Below are positions 39,293 through 47,476 of a stretch of 64,000 bases of DNA, piece by piece. A program made the position numbers and the translations under genes. Under the pieces are notes generated by a model. It was not told the origin of the DNA and ran no database searches. It saw nothing but the letters and a program-made list of their open reading frames with translations. Numbering within the stretch: position 1 is the first letter of the stretch; each line of letters begins with the position of its first letter. The DNA is taken from positions 186,001 to 250,000 of the forward strand of contig JABTUW010000002.1 of assembly GCA_015075185.1 (NCBI GenBank), given 5' to 3'. This DNA comes from Anaerolineales bacterium (GTDB taxonomy: Bacteria > Chloroflexota > Anaerolineae > 4572-78 > J111).

Positions 39293-41299
39293 TTATGGCC
39301 CCCAAGAGATTCGTTCATTCGTCCAGGCGCGGTCGCCGGCGCCCCAGGGGGTATCGGTGGGGAGATCAAATAACTTCTGAGCCGGGCCGCTGGCGACAGG
39401 GGCAGCCCAGACCGCCCACGAGCCGGCCCGATCCGAAACAAAGGCGACCCACTGGCCGTCGGGTGAAATTGCCGGGAGACCATCCTGGGCGTCGGGGCTG
39501 TTGGACAAATTCTGCAAGCCAGTCCCATCCACGTTGATCCGATAAGCTTCCCAATTTCCGTCACGCTGAGAAGTAAAAGTCAGCATGTTAAATTTGGCGT
39601 CAGCCGGGAGGTCGGTGGCATGCTGGGTCAGTTGAATGGGAACTGCCCCATCACTTGAACCCCTGGTGGCAGCCGCATTCACCAGATAAATGCCACAGGT
39701 CCCAGCCCCAACCGAACCAGAGCAGCCTTGATAAGCGATCATATCCCTACCCGTCCAGACCGGATGGCTGGTAGTTAGGGTATCCGCCGCTGTATGGAGA
39801 ACCAGCAGGCCGAGGTCCGACAAATCCTGGCAAGGCCCTTCTCCGGTCTGTCGTGGCGGCAGTAAACTGCATTGGACAAAAAGGTGAGAGGGTTGGGCCA
39901 GGTCAGCAGTATTTTGATACACAACCTGCTCTCCACGGGGGCTGTAGAACGGAAAAGCATCCAGTGAACCATCGCTCACTTGCTGCTCCATCCCTGTCAC
40001 GAAATCGTACTCGTGGATATTTTCCACAGCGCTGTAATTTTTGAGCACGTAACGAACGGTGCGGCTGCCGGTCACACCCTGCTCATAAAAATTTTCCCCG
40101 GCCACGCTCTCGTGGTTGGTCAGCAGTTTCTGGCCGTCAAAGCGAAAATTGGGCTGGCGCGCATGGGGTATTCTGACCAGCTCCCGGCCAGCCGGCAGGG
40201 CAAAAATAGACACATCATAAAAACCGCGCGCGTTGTTAAGGGCTATCGCCAATTTGCCCCTGATCGGGTTGGGGGCAATGGAGCCAATTTCGTGCCGGGT
40301 TAAAGCGACAAAAGTTTCGTTAGGCAGCCAATCGCTGGGCAGGTTTGCAGGCAGGGCTTCAGCGATAGGCCGGGTTTGAACAACCCAGCAAAACTGCTGA
40401 TTTAAGCTGATTAAATGATAAGGCAGCGCCAGGCCAATACTCTTGCCCTCAACCAAGACGTCTAACCGGGCCGCCTCCTCCCAGCGCCAATCTTTTGCTG
40501 CCGTGTCCCAGGGGGTGATCGTCGCCCGGCCGCTTTCAAGGTTATAATTAACTCGATATTCAGCCCCTCGATTCTGGCGGCGCTCGCCGGTATCGCCGCT
40601 GCAATCGCCATCAATGAATAGAGTGTATTGCCAGGGCTGCCCTACCGCCTCCACATTTTCAGCCAGATTAAAAGTAATCACCAGCGTGGCCCCGTTTTCC
40701 TGAAAAGCGATGCTGGTCAAATCGTACTCCGCTCGCGGAACATCGCCGGCCGGGTCAAAAATAACGCGCTGAGGTATTTGGGGCTGCATTACAATGAGCT
40801 TGTCGCTGGCTATCTGCTCTTTGGCCGGAATAGTGGCTCCAACCTCGCCCCCGGCATTCTTCCAGGAAGCCCAGACATGGGTGACCACCAAAGAATCGAC
40901 CAGGCCCTTGGTGGACACCTTAAAGAGCAGCGGTTCGATTTCAGCTTGTTGGGCCAATTCCAGGGTAAAGTAGGACACCTCGCGGCCATCAAAGCTGCTG
41001 ATAAAGGTAGGCGGCGCTTCGGCCGATAAAAAGGTGACACCCTCCGGCAGTGGTACGTTAATCCGGACATCCCACATCCGCTGCTGGTCTACCGCCTTGG
41101 GGTAAAGGGCATAAGTGATGACATCCTCAGCCACCGTCGTGCTGATCCCCAGTTGGAGCCGGGAAGGGGCAGATGTGTTCCAACTCAACAAGGGTTCTGG
41201 CCCCTGAGCCAGAACCGATTTTGGCCCTGATACCAGGGTTACGAGAAAAATAACCAGTCCCAGCAGCAAGTTTTGGTTATTAAGGATTTTACGCTCCAT
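39293..41299 (-). CDS. Secreted protein: beta-sandwich domains plus TolB-like propeller
   Basis: A 668-aa protein with signal peptide LLLGLVIFLVTLVSGPKSVLAQ. Residues 35-330 align by eye with the protein encoded downstream (RINVPLPEGVTFLSAEAPPTF, DYDLTSIAFQENGATLVITFN, TLFIDGDCSGDTGER). Residues 340-668 form a PD40/TolB-type propeller with blades like FNMLTFTSQRDGNWEAYRIN and DGLPAISPDGQWVAFVSDR. It looks like an ancestral gene whose shorter copy lost the propeller. The propeller may bind another protein or a glycan. It is 16 nt upstream of its paralogue and 3 nt downstream of the deacetylase gene. Confidence 0.7.
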   Translation of the reverse strand: MERKILNNQNLLLGLVIFLVTLVSGPKSVLAQGPEPLLSWNTSAPSRLQLGISTTVAEDVITYALYPKAVDQQRMWDVRINVPLPEGVTFLSAEAPPTFISSFDGREVSYFTLELAQQAEIEPLLFKVSTKGLVDSLVVTHVWASWKNAGGEVGATIPAKEQIASDKLIVMQPQIPQRVIFDPAGDVPRAEYDLTSIAFQENGATLVITFNLAENVEAVGQPWQYTLFIDGDCSGDTGERRQNRGAEYRVNYNLESGRATITPWDTAAKDWRWEEAARLDVLVEGKSIGLALPYHLISLNQQFCWVVQTRPIAEALPANLPSDWLPNETFVALTRHEIGSIAPNPIRGKLAIALNNARGFYDVSIFALPAGRELVRIPHARQPNFRFDGQKLLTNHESVAGENFYEQGVTGSRTVRYVLKNYSAVENIHEYDFVTGMEQQVSDGSLDAFPFYSPRGEQVVYQNTADLAQPSHLFVQCSLLPPRQTGEGPCQDLSDLGLLVLHTAADTLTTSHPVWTGRDMIAYQGCSGSVGAGTCGIYLVNAAATRGSSDGAVPIQLTQHATDLPADAKFNMLTFTSQRDGNWEAYRINVDGTGLQNLSNSPDAQDGLPAISPDGQWVAFVSDRAGSWAVWAAPVASGPAQKLFDLPTDTPWGAGDRAWTNERISWGP

Positions 41300-41302
41300 A
41301 TC

Positions 41303-42355
41303 TCACCTCGGTCGTCCCAGCATGCGTGGCCCCCCCATCACTTTAGCCATGAAACGGGGGAGCGTATCTTTGTGATGCACAAAAATGCGCCGGATCGCCA
41401 GCGGCGTCTGTTGCGCTTCGTGCCAGTGCGCCGGCCCAGGGATGAGGGTGAAGGCAGCTTCAAAACCGGCCTGGCGGAGCATGTTTTGCAGGGCTGGGCT
41501 AAAATCTGGCGGCAGCCCATTAGGATAGGCAAAAGCTCTGACCGGCCGCCCTATCTCCGCTTCAATCCGCCTTTTGGAACCTTCAATCTCGCCGCGAGCC
41601 TGGGTTAGGGAAACGCGGGACAAAATAGGGTGGCTCTGGGTATGGGCGCCCATATCTATCCCGGCTGCTACCAGCAGCCGGACTTGATCCCAGGTCAGGT
41701 GCAGCCCGGCAAAAGCATCCGCCGGCAGCGCTACCCCCAACGACCGGGGCAGTTCTTTGACGGCCCGCGATTTGTCCGCCTCAGGAACTCGTTTCAGCAG
41801 TTTCAACCAGTTTGCCATCACGGCGGCCCGGCTTTGCTGATCGGACCAATATTGGCGGCCCAGCCAGGGTAAATCGGCTCCTTCCTGGGGAGTGTGATGG
41901 AAGCAGTAGGCAATCAGATCCCAGTAGAAAGGCGAGCTTTGCCCCATATAATCGGTGGCTAAAAAGATCACTGCCGGCAGGTTTCGCCGCTGCAAAACAG
42001 GCAGTGCATGATCGAGATTATCGCGGTAGCCGTCGTCGAAGGTGATCAAGAGGGGGTTAGGCGGCAAGAACTGCCGGCCCGTCAGCCAACCCAACACCTC
42101 GTCCAGGGCCACCACGTTAAAATGCTGCCGAACGAAATCCATTTGCGCGGCAAAGGCAGCCGGCGTCGCGCTGACATTCGGCTTGAAGGTGTCAAAGCCG
42201 GGGGCATGGGGGTCGGCAATGCGGTGGTAAGCTAAGACGGTCAAGCGACGTGGCCAAAGCCTGTGGGTGGCCTCGAATAAGCCCACTCGAAAGAGGAACT
42301 CCATGATTTTAGTCGAGTTTTTCTGCTGGCCGAGAACCGGATAATTTAGCTTCAT
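41303..42355 (-). CDS. Polysaccharide deacetylase (NodB homology domain)
   Basis: 350 aa, CE4 family. Motif 1 LLITFDDGYRDNLD holds the catalytic base and metal Asp; motif 2 MGAHTQSHPILSRV gives the two metal-binding His; motif 3 RAFAYPNG follows. The N-terminus (VLAYHRIADPHAPGF) is the common YHxI entry. There is no signal peptide, so it may act in the cytoplasm on lipid-linked or nucleotide-bound N-acetyl sugars, exposing an amine that could be the acceptor for the ACP-borne acyl group (inference). It overlaps the upstream GT4 gene by 4 nt. Confidence 0.85.
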   Translation of the reverse strand: MKLNYPVLGQQKNSTKIMEFLFRVGLFEATHRLWPRRLTVLAYHRIADPHAPGFDTFKPNVSATPAAFAAQMDFVRQHFNVVALDEVLGWLTGRQFLPPNPLLITFDDGYRDNLDHALPVLQRRNLPAVIFLATDYMGQSSPFYWDLIAYCFHHTPQEGADLPWLGRQYWSDQQSRAAVMANWLKLLKRVPEADKSRAVKELPRSLGVALPADAFAGLHLTWDQVRLLVAAGIDMGAHTQSHPILSRVSLTQARGEIEGSKRRIEAEIGRPVRAFAYPNGLPPDFSPALQNMLRQAGFEAAFTLIPGPAHWHEAQQTPLAIRRIFVHHKDTLPRFMAKVMGGPRMLGRPR

Positions 42356-43647
42356 TGCTTTGCCTCCAAACCCTGGCGTATTTCGTTAGACTTTGCCTGC
42401 AACTGCGCTGGCTTTGTTTTTCGGATCAGTAGGCGCTGATAAACAGTTAAAATTTGGTTGGCAATAGGCTCCCAGGCATAGCGCGTTTCAGAAAGATGCC
42501 GGGCATAAGCGCCCATTTCTGCCCCCAACTGCGGATTGTCTACAATTTTCAGAATTGCGGCCGCCAACGCTCCAGGGGAGTTGGGCGGAACCAAAAAACC
42601 GCTCCGCCCTTCCTCAACAACCTCCGGCAACCCTCCCACCTGAGTGGCGATGACCGGCCGGCCAAAGGCATAAGCAACTTGCAAGGCTCCACTTTGGGTG
42701 CTGCTCCGGTAAGGATAGACCACCACTCGGGCCAGGCCCATCAAAGCCCCAACTTCCTCAACCGGAATATAGCGGGTATCGAAGATGACCGCTTCCGAGA
42801 GGCCAAGCGCAGTCGCCATCGCCTGCAGCTCGTTGACATCAACAAACTTGGAGGGAAAGCCGGCTACAACCAGTCTGGCCTGGCTCTCCTGGCGGACCAG
42901 GGCAAAGGCCTGGAGCAGCTCCGGCAGACCCTTGCTGGGGGTCAGGGTGCCAAAGAAAAGAACGACGGGTTCATCCGGGGCCAGGCCGTAACGCTGCCTT
43001 AACACTTCAGGGGGGACCGGCTCCGCGGCAGAAGTTAAGAAAAGTGTTTCGTTGCCATGAGGGATCACGTGAGTCAGTTCCGGTGAGATCGGAAAAAGCG
43101 ACAAAAAACGCTGCCGGTTGTTTTCGGCATGGAGAAAGATAGCCGAGAAGTTGTCATAAATACCGGCGTAGAATGGGTGAGTCAGGCGAGCCCACAGACC
43201 ATTACCTCGCTCGCGCTGCTCAAATTCGTGGCAAATCTGGGTCAAAATCAAGCCCTGCCGCCGGAGTCGAGCCAGAAAGAGGGCTTCAAAGGGAAAGCCG
43301 ATGCTGCCAAACTGGACCAGATCGGGCTGCTGCGCCAACAAATAGTTCATCAAGCCAAGCCACTGGTAAATGAGTTGAACTGCCCGGCCACCCCGGCGTA
43401 CCGTCCGGTAAGTTTTGCGCCAGGCCGCTGCCAGGCGACTCCGCGGAGGACTCATGGACTGGGCATCCCGCGCCCACAATTTCAGCCGTGGCTCGACGGT
43501 AAAGTTGTGGGAAAAGGAAGCCAGTTCATAATCCTGACTCGTGACCAGGGTGACAGAGGCGCCCTGCCGGGCCAGCGCCGTACAGAGCTGGTAAGCGTAA
43601 TGAATCATGCCCCCGGTGGCCCGAGGCTCCACGACAAATAAGCGCAT
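42352..43647 (-). CDS. Glycosyltransferase family 4
   Basis: 431 aa. The N-terminal half begins LFVVEPRATGGMIHYAYQLCTAL with the donor-phosphate Gly loop; the C-terminal half has PVVLFFGTLTPSKGLPELLQAF, VVYPYRSSTQSGALQVAYAFGRPVIATQVGGLPEVVEEGRSGFLVPPNSP. The EX7E motif is degenerate (S-T-Q-S-G instead of E-G-F/L), as in some GT4 subfamilies. Cytoplasmic assembly of the repeat unit. It shares a 1-nt overlap with the next GT4 gene and 4 nt with the deacetylase, so expression is coupled. Confidence 0.88.
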   Translation of the reverse strand: MRLFVVEPRATGGMIHYAYQLCTALARQGASVTLVTSQDYELASFSHNFTVEPRLKLWARDAQSMSPPRSRLAAAWRKTYRTVRRGGRAVQLIYQWLGLMNYLLAQQPDLVQFGSIGFPFEALFLARLRRQGLILTQICHEFEQRERGNGLWARLTHPFYAGIYDNFSAIFLHAENNRQRFLSLFPISPELTHVIPHGNETLFLTSAAEPVPPEVLRQRYGLAPDEPVVLFFGTLTPSKGLPELLQAFALVRQESQARLVVAGFPSKFVDVNELQAMATALGLSEAVIFDTRYIPVEEVGALMGLARVVVYPYRSSTQSGALQVAYAFGRPVIATQVGGLPEVVEEGRSGFLVPPNSPGALAAAILKIVDNPQLGAEMGAYARHLSETRYAWEPIANQILTVYQRLLIRKTKPAQLQAKSNEIRQGLEAKQ

Positions 43648-44810
43648 CAGCTTCTTGACCTCCCTCGCTGCGCCAAGAGTTCTTCATAAAGTCCGCCGAG
43701 CTGCTGCACCTGCGCCCGGATGTTAAACCGCTGTTCGACAACCTGCCGGCCTACCCGCGCCAGGTCTTGAGCCTGGACTGGATTTTGCAGCAATTGAAGA
43801 CAGGCTTCAGCCAGGCGGGCCGGGTCGGCGGGCGGAACGAGCAGGCCGTTGCAGCCATGCTCGATCATTTCCGGGACGCCGCCGACGTTGCTGACCACAA
43901 TGGGTTTTTGGGCGGCCATAGCTTCGGCCAAAACGGTGGGCAGCGCTTCGGTTAAGGTGGGCAAAACAAACAGGTCACTTAGCGCCAACAAATTGGGCAC
44001 ATCGTGCCGCGCCCCGGTAAAAATGACCCGCTCGGATAATCCCTGGGTTTTAACCGATTCCTTGAGAGGCGCTTCGTGCGGCCCGCTGCCCACCACCAGG
44101 TAATGCGCCTCAGGTACAGCTTTTAGAATCGCCGGCAGCGCCTCGATCATATACTGGATTCCCTTCAGCGGCCGCAAGACGGCGACAGTAATAAGCAGGG
44201 GCGCTTCCGGCGGTATGCCCAGGGCCTGCCGTTCGGCCCGCTGATGGCCGTTGCGGCTGTGAGTGAAAGGGGACAAATCAATCCCATTGTATAGAGTCAT
44301 AATCTTATCGGGCGGCAGTTTGCCCCGCCGGATATGGTGTTGGCGTGTCCCCTCCGACACCGCAATGACTCGATCACAAAAATACCGGAGCGACCACCAC
44401 TTGAGCTGGTTCCGCCAGTAGCTCCGGCTGCCCGGGGATGGGTTATCAAAGGTGTGAAGGGTCGAAACCGTGGGGATATTCAAGATACGACCGGCCAGAC
44501 TGCCCAGGGTGTCGGCAAACCCCAGTTGGGTGTGGAGCAAATCGGGCTGTTGCTGGCGCAAGTAATTCAACAGGCGAGACAGGCCCAGCGGATCACGGAG
44601 ATGGCGCAGCGAAATGGTATCCACGGGAATACCCGCGCGCTCAATATCCGCCGCAACCGGATTACCATCCCGCGCATGCAGGGCGCAGACACGCGGCTCA
44701 AAGCGGGTCGTATCAAAGTGCTGCAAGTAGGCGGCAAGCAAACGCTCGGCCCCACCCCAGCCCAGGGAGTCAATCAGCCAGATAATACGCTTTTGTTTCA
44801 TAGTTGCCAT
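43647..44810 (-). CDS. Glycosyltransferase family 4
   Basis: 387 aa if begun at ATG 44810 (MATMKQKR); ATG 44801 is equally possible. The donor loop is LIDSLGWGGAERLLAAYL. The C-terminal domain has VAVLRPLKGIQYMIEALPAI, VFVLPTLTEALPTVLAEAMAAQKPIVVSNVGGVPEMIEHGCNGLLVPP with the canonical EX7E. It is probably the enzyme most like EpsD/WbpX-type chain-extending transferases. Its start lies inside the end of the upstream kinase-like gene by about 40 nt, indicating tight coupling. Confidence 0.88.
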   Translation of the reverse strand: MATMKQKRIIWLIDSLGWGGAERLLAAYLQHFDTTRFEPRVCALHARDGNPVAADIERAGIPVDTISLRHLRDPLGLSRLLNYLRQQQPDLLHTQLGFADTLGSLAGRILNIPTVSTLHTFDNPSPGSRSYWRNQLKWWSLRYFCDRVIAVSEGTRQHHIRRGKLPPDKIMTLYNGIDLSPFTHSRNGHQRAERQALGIPPEAPLLITVAVLRPLKGIQYMIEALPAILKAVPEAHYLVVGSGPHEAPLKESVKTQGLSERVIFTGARHDVPNLLALSDLFVLPTLTEALPTVLAEAMAAQKPIVVSNVGGVPEMIEHGCNGLLVPPADPARLAEACLQLLQNPVQAQDLARVGRQVVEQRFNIRAQVQQLGGLYEELLAQRGRSRS

Positions 44811-45972
44811 AAGTTGCTGCTTGCATGCCGTAAGGATCAGGCCGAGCCTCCCCGGCGACCCTGACGGCGTCAAGCCAATGGTTAACAATACGCCTAAAAG
44901 CAGGATTGATCAGCAGGGTGCGCAAGGCGGTCTCCATGGGTGCAGCCCGGCCCCGAAATGTTTCGCCGATCACATTCAGGCTTTGGACCCACTTTTCAAA
45001 AATAAAGCGTCCCTCGTAGAGTGTCAGCGGCAAAAGAGCCAGCTCCTGTCCGGCCAGGTAGCCGATTAAAAAAGCCCGGATTAAAGCGCGGCTGACAGGG
45101 GGTGGCGGCAGCAGGCCGCCGCTCAGAAGCATACCGCGCCGCGTCTTCAAATCGGCGATAAATTTACCCAAATCCAGGTAGGGGCTGTCTACCCGTTCCA
45201 AAGCTGTATCCAGACCCAGCACGCCATCCTGCGGCTGAACAACTAAAACGTTGCGCAGGTGAAAATCGCCATGGGTCCAGACCTGCTCGTGATGATTAAT
45301 TTGCCGGAGGGTTGCCAGCGTTTCGACCCAACGGGGCCAGCCTTCAGGGTTTACCCCCAAAGCACGCAGATTCTCTACCGCTGCCAGGAGGGCTTCAAAC
45401 GTATGGGCCGGGCCAAAAACGCGTTCCGGGGGCACATGTTCGAGGGGGAGGTGATGAAACCAACGCAGCCAGCGCCCCACTCGCTCCATGATTTGGAGGG
45501 CACGGCGTCGTCCCTGGCCAGTCAAGATACCGCGAGTGGTAAAGCACTCATCGTAAAAGGCCCGGCCGCTGACAAAGTCCATGACCACCGCGTTGATCTC
45601 CGGCAAATAAGCGCGGGGCTGTAAAGCGGTTAGGGAGGGGTCCGGCTGCTGAGCGAAATGATGGAAGACGCGAGTCAATGTATTGAACTCACGCCGGCCT
45701 CGAATCAGCAGTTCTTCGGATTGCCAGGAAACTTCCGGGCTGGTTTGGTCGGGAAAACGAGCAATTTTAGCCACTAACTCACGTCGCTCTCCCGCATCAA
45801 TCACATTGAGAAAATAGAGGGTACTCCACAGCTTTTCTAATAAAAGCGGCGACCCGGTCAAGTGCAAAAGAGGCGGGTCATGAGAGGTGCGCTGCTGCCA
45901 CAAATGAGCCAGGACAGCTTCAGCCACCGTTTGAGAACTCAGATAAGATAAGGTCGGGTTTTCCATCATCAT
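44770..45972 (-). CDS. Aminoglycoside-phosphotransferase-fold kinase
   Basis: A 400-aa protein with the kinase-like APH fold: VWTHGDFHLRNVL is the Brenner loop (catalytic Asp, Asn) and GVLGLDTALERVDSPYLDLGKFIADL is the Mg-binding DFG equivalent. The N-terminal lobe is longer than in antibiotic kinases and has no P-loop-type motif, as expected. Start at the first of three consecutive ATG codons; the third is just as likely. In a polysaccharide locus it is more likely to phosphorylate a sugar or glycan than an antibiotic; comparable kinases decorate or cap O-antigens. It lies 6 nt after the DUF4832 gene. Confidence 0.75.
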   Translation of the reverse strand: MMMENPTLSYLSSQTVAEAVLAHLWQQRTSHDPPLLHLTGSPLLLEKLWSTLYFLNVIDAGERRELVAKIARFPDQTSPEVSWQSEELLIRGRREFNTLTRVFHHFAQQPDPSLTALQPRAYLPEINAVVMDFVSGRAFYDECFTTRGILTGQGRRRALQIMERVGRWLRWFHHLPLEHVPPERVFGPAHTFEALLAAVENLRALGVNPEGWPRWVETLATLRQINHHEQVWTHGDFHLRNVLVVQPQDGVLGLDTALERVDSPYLDLGKFIADLKTRRGMLLSGGLLPPPPVSRALIRAFLIGYLAGQELALLPLTLYEGRFIFEKWVQSLNVIGETFRGRAAPMETALRTLLINPAFRRIVNHWLDAVRVAGEARPDPYGMQAATYGNYETKAYYLAD

Positions 45973-45978
45973 TTTTCT

Positions 45979-47454
45979 TTAATGAACAACATTTACCGGT
46001 CCAATCAAGTAGCGTCCCGCTTCATCTCGGCCAGCGATGGCCAGCGCCAAGACGGACTGCCGGGTAGCCGGGTCAACAAAAGCCAGTCGCAAATCGTATT
46101 GGCCGGCCGGAAAGGTAGCCGGGAGAGATAACTTGGCCGGTAAGGAAATCGTTTTTCCCGGCAGCCAATCTTGCAGATTCGGCTCCAGTTGCTGCTCCAG
46201 CACCGGCTGACCCTGAGCGTCAGTCAGCGATAAGACAAGGGGGTAAGTTTCGCGGTAGAGCGGCGCAGCACCCGTGTTCCGCCAGGTCATGTCAACAGAA
46301 AGGGTTTCGCCAGGGCTAACTTCTGAAGTGTAGGTGATCGCCCGAAGCACAAAGCGGTAACCGACTACTGCCAGCAGGTCCTCGAGCAGTTTATCGCTGC
46401 CCCGGCCGGTGAGATTATCGTGAATGAAGGAAGCGTGCATTTCCTGGGCAAAATCGCGCGCCCGGCGCAGAGACTCAGGTGTATCGGCCTTAGACGTCAG
46501 CTCAAAAATGATGGGGGCGTGCGGCCAGCGCTCCTCCACCCAGGTTCCGATTTCCCGGCTGTATCGCTGCTGGTGCTTGGCTGAGCCAAGTGCGTCGTGC
46601 CGGATGCCGATATCCTCGCGGCGGTTAAGCGCATAGCGCAGTGAGTCGGCAAACAAAGGCGTGTAAGGCATGACTAATTGAGTATGTTGAAAACCGGTAT
46701 AACTATAAGGCACATGCTCAATTTGCTTGTCGGCGTTCAGGCAGGGGCGCATACCCTGGCTGCCAATGTACATATCAATGATGCGCCGGCGGGCATGCCA
46801 ATCCAGCGAGCCAGGCTCCTCGTCATACTGCTCCGAGTCCCACTCGCCGTAGGTCCCGTATGAGCCAATATCTATAAAGGCAACCGCCGGGTCGCCGTCA
46901 TAACGCTGGCGCAGGGCCTCGATGAATTGGCCGTGCGCTTCCAGAAAGAGGCAGTCACTATAGAGCGGCTCCGTGCTTCTGACGCCGTTGACCTCACTGT
47001 GACCGTCGGTAATGAAGGCGCCTTGTTTAACTAACCAGTCCGGCATGGTTTGGCCTTCGCCCCAGGGAGGCGGCTGGGCGGTGCGGATACGGAAGCTGAA
47101 ATCGCTGCCGGCGAGCAGCGTGTCTGTGCGCAACTTTTCGATAAGACTCCAATCGAAAGTACCTTCCGCCGGGTTCAAGATGTTCCAATTAAAGCGTTTG
47201 TAAGCTACCGTTTCCACAAAGCGTTTGTTCCGGCGCTGGGTGTCTTGCCAGCCCATGCCTGGATTGGGAATGTAACCGGCTAACTGCTCCGGATAAATAG
47301 TCCGGACAGGGCGGGCCTGGGGATAAGATATTTCTGCCAGAGGCACAGCTTTTGAATGACTTTCTACCGTTGGGGTGCAGGCAGCCAGTAACGACAGGGC
47401 GCTCATAAACAGCCAGACCAAAGGGTGAAGCGGGTGAGATTTCAACGCTAACAC
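45979..47454 (-). CDS. DUF4832 domain lipoprotein, glycoside-hydrolase-like
   Basis: 491 aa from a GTG at 47454. The signal ends in a lipobox LSLLAAC (about residue 26), so it is a lipoprotein. The barrel start GYIPNPGMGWQDTQRRNKRF...YKRFNWNILNPAEGTFDW matches the paralogue at 30109 (GIGWQEG, NPAENSFDW), as do VAFIDIGSYGTYGEWD, VPYSYTGFQHTQLVMPYTPLF and the C-terminal beta-sandwich VDMTWRNTGAAPLYRETYPLVLSLTD. Membrane-anchored handling of the exported glycan is likely. The candidate acid residue is Glu in YGEWD. Confidence 0.75.
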   Translation of the reverse strand: MLALKSHPLHPLVWLFMSALSLLAACTPTVESHSKAVPLAEISYPQARPVRTIYPEQLAGYIPNPGMGWQDTQRRNKRFVETVAYKRFNWNILNPAEGTFDWSLIEKLRTDTLLAGSDFSFRIRTAQPPPWGEGQTMPDWLVKQGAFITDGHSEVNGVRSTEPLYSDCLFLEAHGQFIEALRQRYDGDPAVAFIDIGSYGTYGEWDSEQYDEEPGSLDWHARRRIIDMYIGSQGMRPCLNADKQIEHVPYSYTGFQHTQLVMPYTPLFADSLRYALNRREDIGIRHDALGSAKHQQRYSREIGTWVEERWPHAPIIFELTSKADTPESLRRARDFAQEMHASFIHDNLTGRGSDKLLEDLLAVVGYRFVLRAITYTSEVSPGETLSVDMTWRNTGAAPLYRETYPLVLSLTDAQGQPVLEQQLEPNLQDWLPGKTISLPAKLSLPATFPAGQYDLRLAFVDPATRQSVLALAIAGRDEAGRYLIGPVNVVH

Positions 47455-47476
47455 AAAAAATTTCCGCTGCTTTACT

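Noticed and set aside
37888..39564. Longer N-terminus of the secreted beta-sandwich protein up to 39564
   Set aside because: The extra 96 residues are Pro/Arg-rich, overlap the neighbouring gene antisense to nothing useful, and hide a clear signal peptide that begins at 39276.
44770..45972. Aminoglycoside resistance gene
   Set aside because: Only the kinase fold is shared; context and an extended N-terminal lobe point to glycan metabolism.
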